A DNA stretch of 10,753 bases, taken from NCBI GenBank assembly GCA_007128045.1, contig SKYG01000337.1, forward strand, positions 1 to 10,753, read 5' to 3'. This document shows, one piece after another, positions 1-6,110 of the stretch. The number at the start of each line of letters is the position of its first letter. Position 1 is the first letter of the stretch. The DNA is from Bacteroidales bacterium (GTDB taxonomy: Bacteria; Bacteroidota; Bacteroidia; Bacteroidales; UBA7960). The notes beneath the pieces are model-generated. The model was not told the DNA's origin. It worked only from the letters and a program-made list of their open reading frames with translations, and did no database searches. Made by a program: the position numbers and the translations under genes.

Positions 1-879
1 ACGTTTGAAATACCGCCTGAAAAAAATGCTGTGTTTTAGTGCTTCAATATTTTCATCCAATCCTCTGCTGCTGTTATTGAGATTTATGATTGTCTGATTC
101 AGATTGCCGGCCATTACAGTATCCTGAATAAGCATACCAAGAGCGCCCTGCCCACTGTTTATCTTTACCATGATTTCTCCCAGCTGATTGGAAGCAATTT
201 CAGTTTTACTCGCGGTTACCTTTAAGCTTTCCATAAAGGCAAACACATTTTCCTTGGTAGCCTCAATGGTCTCATCCAAACCCTCAGAACTTTTTTTGAA
301 ATTTTCTATGGTTTGACTGATGTTATCGGCTATGGCAGAATCTTTGATTAACATGCCCAACGTGCCTTGCCCGGTATTTATATTTACCATAATTTCAGCA
401 AGTTGTTTTGTAATGACTTCGGCATTTAAGGCCGATGCCTGCAAGCTTACAATGATGGCGTCTGTTTCAACGGGCTCATTTGATGCGAGGTGTTGTCCGC
501 TATGTACAATGGGTGCTTCATTGGTGCCCTGGGCAATGATTACGACCCGGTCGCCAATAATGCCCTCAGAGCCAATACCTGTTTCGCTGTCGGTTTTAAT
601 AAACTGCTGCACGCTTTTTCGGATCATCATGTCTACCCGAACTGTTGAATCATTTATAATCCTTATGTTGTCAACAGTGCCTACATTGATTCCGGAGAAT
701 CTTACGTTATTTCCAACCTGCAAGCCGCTTACATTATAAAAGTCGGCAGTAACTTTAAAAACAGGGTTGAATAAATTCTGTTGCCTGCCGATCAGGAAAA
801 CCGCTATGGCAAAAATCATTAGCCCCCCCATAATAAAGAGGCCAAGCCGAATTTTGAATTTTTGCGTGTACGTTTCCAT
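1..879 (-). CDS. mlaD: MlaD-type MCE-domain lipid-transport protein, 3' end beyond the window
   Basis: This is the substrate-binding MCE subunit of an Mla-type ABC system that moves phospholipids between the inner and outer membranes. My translation from the ATG at 877-879 runs 293 codons to the window edge without a stop. Residues 13-31 form one N-terminal membrane anchor. The MCE domain covers about 41-118, with the segments VSGLQVGNNVRFSGINVGTV and GIIGDRVVII visible. The rest is a hydrophilic, helical tail with two similar units of 51 residues (159-209 and 232-282). It ends in HSIFFRRYFKR, close to the usual C-terminus of Bacteroidota homologues as I remember them, so probably only a few codons are missing. 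It follows mlaF after 36 bases and mlaE further upstream, the expected mlaEFD order. The MCE assignment is firm. The lipid cargo is inferred from the family. Confidence 0.9.
   Translation of the reverse strand, partial: METYTQKFKIRLGLFIMGGLMIFAIAVFLIGRQQNLFNPVFKVTADFYNVSGLQVGNNVRFSGINVGTVDNIRIINDSTVRVDMMIRKSVQQFIKTDSETGIGSEGIIGDRVVIIAQGTNEAPIVHSGQHLASNEPVETDAIIVSLQASALNAEVITKQLAEIMVNINTGQGTLGMLIKDSAIADNISQTIENFKKSSEGLDETIEATKENVFAFMESLKVTASKTEIASNQLGEIMVKINSGQGALGMLIQDTVMAGNLNQTIINLNNSSRGLDENIEALKHSIFFRRYFKR
34..186 (-). repeat. Second copy of the 51-residue tandem unit in MlaD tail
   Basis: Residues 232-282, starting QLGEIMVKINSGQGALGML, are the partner of the unit at 253-405. Invariant positions include the IN.GQG.LGMLI core, the later N..QTI and SS.GLDE.IEA blocks and a closing K. 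Confidence 0.75.
253..405 (-). repeat. First copy of a 51-residue tandem unit in MlaD tail
   Basis: Residues 159-209 of the MlaD-like protein, starting QLAEIMVNINTGQGTLGML. They align without gaps to residues 232-282 with 33 of 51 identical positions by hand count. The centre-to-centre period is 73 residues. The codons differ at many synonymous sites, so this is an old duplication and not a recent DNA repeat. Confidence 0.75.
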
Positions 880-915
880 TGATTGTTGTTTTAGTAGTTA
901 ATATTAAGTGAATCG

Positions 916-1677
916 CTACTTAAAAAAAGACCTGATTAACTCATCATCAGATGTATTAAATGCGTCAATGGTTCCCTCTGAATACACTTCACCGTCAAGC
1001 ATCATGATCACACGATCGGCTGTTGCACGCGCACATTCAATATCATGTGTTATGATAATGGATGAGGTTTTGTATTTTTTTTGAACCTGATTGATCAGCT
1101 CACTAATTTCATCCGATGTAACCGGATCAAGTCCTGTTGTTGGTTCGTCATATAACATGATCATGGGATCGACAACGATGGTACGTGCCAGGCTTACCCG
1201 CTTACGCATACCCCCTGAAAGTTCAGACGGCATTTTATTCAGTGTATCTGGAAGTCCTACATTCTCTAAAACCTCTGCTATTTTATCAGCCATTCCTTTT
1301 TTGGAAAGATTCTTTTTTATCCTTCGCAAGGGAAATTCAAGGTTTTGTTTTATCGTCATCGAATCATATAAAGCCCCACTTTGAAATAGAAATCCAATTT
1401 TTTCTCTCAGTTTAGCCAGTCCTTTGTTGTCTAGTAGATTCACATCCTCACCCAGCACTTTAACAGACCCCGAATCGGGAGTCAGTAAACGAACAATGCA
1501 TTTTATCAACACAGATTTACCTGAACCAGATTTCCCAAGCACTACCAGGTTTTCGCCCCGAAATAGTTTTAAAGACAGGTTTTTCAAAATATACTCATTG
1601 TCAAAACCTTTCATGAGGTTATTGATGTCAACAACCACGTCAGGAGTTTCTGTATTTTCAGTGATTGTATCTTTCAT
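916..1677 (-). CDS. mlaF: MlaF-type ABC transporter ATPase for lipid transport
   Basis: Cytoplasmic ATPase that powers the MlaE permease. All nucleotide-binding motifs are present in 253 residues: Walker A GKSGSGKS at 48-55, Q-loop Gln99, signature LSGGM at 153-157, Walker B IMLYDEPT at 173-180 with catalytic Glu178, and the H-loop His211. The LSGGMRKRVSLAR signature and the FLFQSGALYDSMTI segment after Walker A are typical of the MlaF/Ttg2A branch and not of general importers. The length fits a stand-alone ATPase of this family. The start ATG at 1675-1677 is followed by a polar leader of about 14 residues before the fold begins. mlaD follows 36 bases downstream. Upstream, 179 bases of repeat-rich spacer separate it from mlaE, longer than the other gaps in this operon. 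Confidence 0.93.
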   Translation of the reverse strand: MKDTITENTETPDVVVDINNLMKGFDNEYILKNLSLKLFRGENLVVLGKSGSGKSVLIKCIVRLLTPDSGSVKVLGEDVNLLDNKGLAKLREKIGFLFQSGALYDSMTIKQNLEFPLRRIKKNLSKKGMADKIAEVLENVGLPDTLNKMPSELSGGMRKRVSLARTIVVDPMIMLYDEPTTGLDPVTSDEISELINQVQKKYKTSSIIITHDIECARATADRVIMMLDGEVYSEGTIDAFNTSDDELIRSFFK

Positions 1678-1703
1678 TTTGATTATTCATTTTATTTCCG
1701 GGG

Positions 1704-1725
1704 GAGACGCGATCAATCGCGTCTC
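1704..1725. repeat. Perfect 10-bp inverted repeat, 2-base centre
   Basis: The arms are GAGACGCGAT and ATCGCGTCTC around CA. I know this arm sequence, flanked by CTAC, as a recurrent intergenic element in environmental genomes, but I cannot count copies here. It would fold on either strand in the mlaE-mlaF transcript. Confidence 0.75.
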
Positions 1726-1776
1726 TACTGGCAATGTGCTATAACCCTTCCCCCATCGCCTCTTCACCCCATCTCC

Positions 1777-1799
1777 GGGCAGCCACAAGGGACTGCCCC
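1777..1799. repeat. Imperfect inverted repeat with GGGCAG/CTGCCC arms
   Basis: GGGCAG at 1777-1782 pairs with CTGCCC at 1793-1798. An inner CC/GG can extend the stem around a one-base bulge. On the - strand it reads GTAGGGGCAGTCCCTTGTGG and onward, similar to widespread small bacterial intergenic repeats that begin GTAGGGGC (from memory). Confidence 0.6.
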
Positions 1800-1824
1800 T
1801 ACAAACTTTTCAACTCATCAACTT

Positions 1825-1844
1825 TGACAGGTCAAGCCCTGTCA
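1825..1844. repeat. Inverted repeat TGACAGG-N6-CCTGTCA
   Basis: Perfect 7-bp arms around TCAAGC, ending 12 bases past the mlaE stop codon. Nine bases of the left side (TGACAGGTC) recur at 3158-3166. With no T-run on the - strand, a role as a terminator is unlikely. A mobile-repeat remnant or an RNA-stabilising hairpin is more plausible. Confidence 0.6.
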
Positions 1845-1856
1845 CTACTATTATTA

Positions 1857-2705
1857 CTAAAGCATGTCCGTTATTTGTACAGCAATTAAATCCACAACAA
1901 TCACCAGCAGGGAAGAAAGCACTACTGCTGAATTGGCTGCTTTTCCGACACTTTCTGTGCCACGGCCGGCCGTATATCCCTTATAGCATCCAACAAAACC
2001 TATAACAGCGCCGAAAAAGAAGGTCTTGATTACTGCCGGAAATAAGTCCATAAAATCAACGACTCTGAATGCCTGAGAAAAGAACAGGGTAAATGTAACG
2101 CTGCCCCTTATATTGGCACCAGCCCAGCTTCCCAATATGCCCCATGCATCAGCATATAATACCAATACGGGTATCATAAGCGTGGCAGCCAAAACCCTGG
2201 TAACCACCAAAAACCGAATCGGATTGGTAGATGATACCTCCATGGCATCAATCTGCTCAGATACCTTCATGGAACCAAGCTCTGCCCCCATTCCTGAGCC
2301 GACTTTTCCTGCACAAATCAAGGCAGTTAAAACAGGCCCCATTTCCCTGATAATGGATAAAGCTACCATTCCCGGAAGCATGGATACGGCCCCAAAATCT
2401 GCAAGCACGGGGCGCGACTGGATCGTGAGTACCAACCCAATAATTAAACCAGTGACAGAAATAAGCGGCAATGTTTTGTACCCAATCTGAAAACATTGCC
2501 GCATGAATTCCTTAAACTCAAATTCGCGGGAAAACGCCTCTTTGGTTACAAGCCAAATAAACAGAAAAAATTCCGCGACTTGAGAAAGGAAAGTAATGAC
2601 ACTGTGCGTATTTTCTAAGGTTTGCTCACTGATTCTAATTACCTGCTTTTTAACATCAGGTAGTCTTGAGAGCTTTCTTGCTGCAGTGCGAACACCTTTC
2701 ATCAT
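1857..2705 (-). CDS. mlaE: MlaE-type lipid ABC transporter permease
   Basis: Inner-membrane permease of the Mla lipid transport complex, pairing with MlaF and MlaD encoded just downstream. The protein has 282 residues. The family signature is clear: REMGPVLTALICAGKVGSGM at 120-139, then GAELGSM at 140-146 and EQIDAM at 150-155. Hydrophobic helices lie at about 40-56, 80-96, 106-119, 168-195, 223-243 and 258-280. The C-terminal GCYKGYTAGRGTESVGKAAN region (239-258) is also typical. The first 35 residues are basic and polar and slightly longer than in the Escherichia coli protein. Met1 and Met2 are adjacent, so either could be the start. The gene begins only 7 bases after the csbD-like stop, which suggests one transcript. 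No MlaB (STAS) or MlaC gene is in view. Confidence 0.93.
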   Translation of the reverse strand: MMKGVRTAARKLSRLPDVKKQVIRISEQTLENTHSVITFLSQVAEFFLFIWLVTKEAFSREFEFKEFMRQCFQIGYKTLPLISVTGLIIGLVLTIQSRPVLADFGAVSMLPGMVALSIIREMGPVLTALICAGKVGSGMGAELGSMKVSEQIDAMEVSSTNPIRFLVVTRVLAATLMIPVLVLYADAWGILGSWAGANIRGSVTFTLFFSQAFRVVDFMDLFPAVIKTFFFGAVIGFVGCYKGYTAGRGTESVGKAANSAVVLSSLLVIVVDLIAVQITDML

Positions 2706-2712
2706 TCATCAT

Positions 2713-2898
2713 TTAATGCCCTGATAAGATTCTGTTCAATTCTTCCTTTGTTTTACCAAGCTTTTTCTGAAGTGTCCCAAGCATCTCATCTTTTTGGCCT
2801 TCTTCAAACATCAGATCATTATCAGTCAATACAGCAAATTTTTGCTTGAGTCTGCCTTTTCGTTCATTCCAGTTTCCTTTAATCTCTGTCTTGTTCAT
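2713..2898 (-). CDS. CsbD-family small stress-response protein
   Basis: A 61-residue hydrophilic protein of the CsbD family. Visible family features are the KGNWNERKGRLKQKF opening (8-22), the LTDNDL step (24-29), and the GQKDEMLGTLQKKLGKTKEEL helix pair (34-54, key residues G34, K36, L40, G41, L43 and G48). CsbD proteins are abundant, poorly understood products of general stress regulons; no enzymatic role is known to me. Its length matches the family. There is no signal peptide or membrane helix. It lies 7 bases upstream of mlaE on the same strand, so it is probably the first gene of that operon, although it could also have its own short transcript. The start ATG at 2896-2898 is the only sensible one. 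Confidence 0.85.
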   Translation of the reverse strand: MNKTEIKGNWNERKGRLKQKFAVLTDNDLMFEEGQKDEMLGTLQKKLGKTKEELNRILSGH

Positions 2899-3192
2899 TT
2901 TTATTGGTATTTAATGGTTCATCAATTACGTAAAGGTATCGCGGAAGGTCATCCTTTGTGTTATATATTTAACTTAAATAATTACATAATTTCCATCAAT
3001 AAAATGACGGTACTGTAGATGGGAGTGATGTAACTCATTTCCAATCTCCTATTGAAGAACATTAAATAAAAGCAAGACAAATACAAAGCGCGAAAGTATA
3101 ACACGCAACGTGACCATTCTAATAAATACAATATCAGATAGTTAGAAGACAAAGGCCTGACAGGTCGATAATAGTCACTTATGTTCGGAAGG
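2899..3192. other. AT-rich spacer between the RiPP export operon and the csbD-mla operon
   Basis: I see no gene here. The spacer holds a possible -7 element for csbD on the - strand, TACCTTTA (2931-2938 on + as TAAAGGTA), about 33 bases before its ATG. One base departs from TAnnTTTG, and I find no clear -33 box, so this is weak. An odd palindrome CCTGACAGG lies at 3156-3164. No hairpin with a T-run is visible after the 3193 gene end. The 11-mer CGGAAGGTCAT occurs at 2942-2952 and again at 3186-3196. Confidence 0.45.
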
Positions 3193-6099
3193 TCATTCTA
3201 TCATTTGTCGTTTCACCAAATCAGCAAATTTGCCACCTTTGCTGATTAATTCCTGGTAGCTTCCGCACTCTTCAATCGTGCCATTGTCCATCAGATAAAT
3301 CCTGTCGGCATTCATGACTGTGGTTAGCCTGTGGGCAATAATCACCCTGGTTGCCTGCAGTTTTTCGAGGCTTTTGCTAACTTTTTGTTGGGTTTTGTTA
3401 TCGAGGGCGCTGGTGGCTTCATCGAAGAAGAGTAACCTGGGTTTGTTAACAATGGCGCGGGCTATCATAATGCGTTCACGCTGGCCTCCTGATATGGTGC
3501 TCAAACCGCCGGTAACTACCGTTAACATCCCCATGGGCATCTGGTTAATATCCTCTTCCAGCCCTACATTGCGGGCGGCCTCCCAGGCATCATCAAAGGT
3601 CGCGTTGGTCATGCCGATAATGTTCGAGGCAATATTCCCCGGCATTAGCTGAGACTGCTGCAGAACCGTTCCGGCCTGTCTTCTTAAAGAGGCGGGATCA
3701 AACGACGACAGATTCTGGCGGTCGTAATACACAGAACCGCTTTCAGGCTCTTCAAACCCAAGCAGCAATCTCAAAAGCGTCGATTTTCCTGAGCCTGAAG
3801 CGCCAACGATGGCTATGAATTCACCGGGCGAAATTTGCATGGAAACATGTTTAAGCACCAGCGGACTGTCTGGCTGATAGCGGAAACTCACATTGGCCAC
3901 TTCAATCTCTCCTGAAAGATTCTGAACCTCAGGCTTCATAACCGTATTTTCCCGATCTGCTTCCAAAATTGGCCGGATACTGTTAAATAAGGGTATGACC
4001 ATTAAATAGGAAACCAGCGCCATCCCAAGCTGAAGAACGGCCACTACTGTCAAAGTCAATGCTGCGAAAAAGGCCATAAACTGGCCCGTAGACAGCGTAT
4101 TTGGGATTTGCCCGGAGATCCTCCCGAAAACAAACAGTATAATGATCAAAGGCAGTGCTGTCGTAATCAGCGTGATGGTCATAAAGAGTTTCCTCACCTC
4201 GTAAGTCTCTCTTTTATTCTTTGAAAATTTATCCGCCCATTGCAAAAAAGCATGCGATTCAGCGCCAGCTATCCTTATTTTGGAGATGCTCGATAAAAAC
4301 TGGATCAGCATCCCAAAGATGTTATTTTGCAGGTCAATAATATTTCTCTGACGTTTTTGGATTTTTTTGCCAATGAAGAACACCGACAGCAGAAAAATGA
4401 ACAGGAAAGCAAAAATGTACAACGATAGGCTTACATCATAATAAAACATGAGTAAAAAGTTGAACATCATGAAGACAGCACCAAGCAAACTGTAAACCAC
4501 GGTTTCGGAAAGGATCTTACGCAGCAACATAATGCTGTTGGCCTTTGCGGCAAGCTCGCCAGCCTGGAATTTTCGGAAAAAAGGGACTGTTAAATTAAGC
4601 AGGCGATCCCATATGGCCGACTGAAGCACGAAATCAATTTTTGTTTCTATCCTGATCATGGAGAAACTACGGATGAGCTGAAAAAACGCAATGGCAACGA
4701 TGCTAAAAAAGATGACCAGGGAATAGACATACAATTGCCGGTAATCGGACTGCGGTATCACAACATCGAAGATGTTTCCTGTAAACACCGGGATCAGTAT
4801 GGTGAGGCCTCCCCCGATCATCCCCGCAAGTAAGATAGTAAGAACATCTTTTAAGCTGTCCTTTAACGCGAAACGGATCAGGTTGAAGCCATTCAGGGGA
4901 ATATCAGGGAAAGGGCGATAAAACTGATGGGCTTCCGATGCCAGTTCTGAGGCTTCTTTTGCGGTTAAATCCTGTCTGATGTTTTCGCTCGGACTAATGT
5001 ATTCATAGCTCGACGACGATGTCGGAATGAGGGCAATAGGAAAATCCCCATCCTTTTTAAAGGCCAACAGCGGGCCATTGTCTTTCTCCCACCACGTGCC
5101 GTCCAGTTTGACTTTTCTGTCTCGGAAGCGGGAGGAACGGAGAATGTCGTTAAGGGATAGCGGAGGGGCATCTTCGCTCTTAGACCGTTTGGGTGCAGTG
5201 ATGGAAATCTTACTGTAGTCTGCAATAAGCCGGCACGCCGTTAGCAAGGGATCCTGCACAGTGTCGATGTACGATTTGCGCAGGTTTTCATTCATCACCG
5301 AAGCAATTTTTATAAGTGCCGATGAATAAATTTTAGAATCATGAACGGTTTTTTCTTTCAGGCGATTGAACTCATCGACTGCATTGAGTCGCAAATTAAA
5401 ATAATCACAGTAAAAGATTACCTCATAAAAGTTTTCAAGACTTTCAAAGAAATTATCATCAAGGCAAATGTCGGATGTTTTAAACGTTCTGACTGTAGAT
5501 GCATCCAGGGTATAAAGCCAGGAATCCTGAGACACCGGAAATTTCTGAATTACTTCGGGCTCCATGATCTCTTTCATACCCAGAAACAAGGCATTCCCTG
5601 TGAGGAATTCGACCCAAACTATCCCCTTCTTTGACCGTATTTTCAGATTGGCGGCCACCTGGGTTTCACCTGAAATTCCAATCAATTGATTGGTTGGCGG
5701 GTTAATATCCCTCGAAATACTTTGCGAAAGATGTCCAATCCAGGTATCAAGCAGTGTTGCCAGGGTATCTGTAAACTCAGGGCGCAACATTATTTCTTTC
5801 ACCTGCTCAATTCCTATGCTGATGATTTCAGCATTGGGAGAAGGTATAGCGATCAAACCCCGATCATTGTGCTGGCCGTGTTTTATCCCAAAAAGCAGTT
5901 CACCCTGGCCGGCTGTGAAAAAGTAACTCCTTGTTCCCAGGGGCTGATCATCTTCCAGCCTGGAAGTAAAAACATCCACATGACCATGAGCAATGTACCA
6001 AACGCTGTTAGGCCTGGTTAATGGGAAAGGTTGATTCCCCCCGGTTCTAAAAGCGCGGCCAAAAGCGTGTAAGGTTTCTAAAAGTATATCCTGCGTCAT
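3193..6099 (-). CDS. NHLM-type RiPP system ABC transporter, ATP-binding/permease protein with long N-terminal region
   Basis: Companion exporter of NHLP/NHLM peptide systems, 968 residues. Residues 20-215 contain two cyclic-nucleotide-binding-like sandwich units: WYIAHGHVDVF at 34-44 with GELLFGI at 66-72, and GIVWVEFLTGNALFLGM at 159-175 with SWLYTLD at 193-199. A helical stretch follows. Residues 318-400 resemble a degenerate C39-like fold (WWEKDNGPLLAF, then PIALIP) without the catalytic Cys or His. About six membrane helices span 415-705. The ATPase has Walker A GASGSGKST (766-774), ISGGQ (869-873), Walker B LLFFDEAT (889-896) and H-loop His923, so it should hydrolyse ATP. It starts 11 bases after the C39 transporter stop. 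The likely role is export or regulation of export alongside that protein, possibly as a heterodimer (inference). The reading frame is unbroken. Confidence 0.88.
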   Translation of the reverse strand: MTQDILLETLHAFGRAFRTGGNQPFPLTRPNSVWYIAHGHVDVFTSRLEDDQPLGTRSYFFTAGQGELLFGIKHGQHNDRGLIAIPSPNAEIISIGIEQVKEIMLRPEFTDTLATLLDTWIGHLSQSISRDINPPTNQLIGISGETQVAANLKIRSKKGIVWVEFLTGNALFLGMKEIMEPEVIQKFPVSQDSWLYTLDASTVRTFKTSDICLDDNFFESLENFYEVIFYCDYFNLRLNAVDEFNRLKEKTVHDSKIYSSALIKIASVMNENLRKSYIDTVQDPLLTACRLIADYSKISITAPKRSKSEDAPPLSLNDILRSSRFRDRKVKLDGTWWEKDNGPLLAFKKDGDFPIALIPTSSSSYEYISPSENIRQDLTAKEASELASEAHQFYRPFPDIPLNGFNLIRFALKDSLKDVLTILLAGMIGGGLTILIPVFTGNIFDVVIPQSDYRQLYVYSLVIFFSIVAIAFFQLIRSFSMIRIETKIDFVLQSAIWDRLLNLTVPFFRKFQAGELAAKANSIMLLRKILSETVVYSLLGAVFMMFNFLLMFYYDVSLSLYIFAFLFIFLLSVFFIGKKIQKRQRNIIDLQNNIFGMLIQFLSSISKIRIAGAESHAFLQWADKFSKNKRETYEVRKLFMTITLITTALPLIIILFVFGRISGQIPNTLSTGQFMAFFAALTLTVVAVLQLGMALVSYLMVIPLFNSIRPILEADRENTVMKPEVQNLSGEIEVANVSFRYQPDSPLVLKHVSMQISPGEFIAIVGASGSGKSTLLRLLLGFEEPESGSVYYDRQNLSSFDPASLRRQAGTVLQQSQLMPGNIASNIIGMTNATFDDAWEAARNVGLEEDINQMPMGMLTVVTGGLSTISGGQRERIMIARAIVNKPRLLFFDEATSALDNKTQQKVSKSLEKLQATRVIIAHRLTTVMNADRIYLMDNGTIEECGSYQELISKGGKFADLVKRQMIE

Positions 6100-6110
6100 G
6101 GGTACTTAGG

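Larger units (their letters stand above)
1678..1856. other. mlaE-mlaF spacer with a cluster of inverted repeats
   Basis: No gene is visible in this 179-base gap, although the genes on both sides point the same way and belong to one complex. It contains three unrelated inverted repeats (1704-1725, 1777-1798 and 1825-1844), listed separately. None is followed by a T-run on the - strand, so they do not look like intrinsic terminators. The stretch looks like an accumulation of small dispersed intergenic repeats. Confidence 0.6.

Noticed and set aside
1704..1844. CRISPR-like array in the mlaE-mlaF gap
   Set aside because: The three inverted repeats differ in sequence and spacing, so they are not copies of one repeat with spacers.
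1825..1844. Intrinsic terminator after mlaE
   Set aside because: The hairpin is not followed by a T-run on the - strand, and ending transcription here would cut the operon before mlaF and mlaD.
2931..2938. Promoter for the csbD-like gene
   Set aside because: TACCTTTA on the - strand is one base off the -7 consensus and has no -33 partner; too weak for its own entry.
2942..3196. Direct 11-bp repeat CGGAAGGTCAT at 2942-2952 and 3186-3196
   Set aside because: Only two copies, one overlapping the end of a coding region; could be chance and has no clear mobile-element context.
3193..6099. Frameshift or artificial fusion explaining the 968-residue ABC protein
   Set aside because: The frame is open throughout, and the long N-terminal region matches what I know of the NHLM ATP-binding transporter family.
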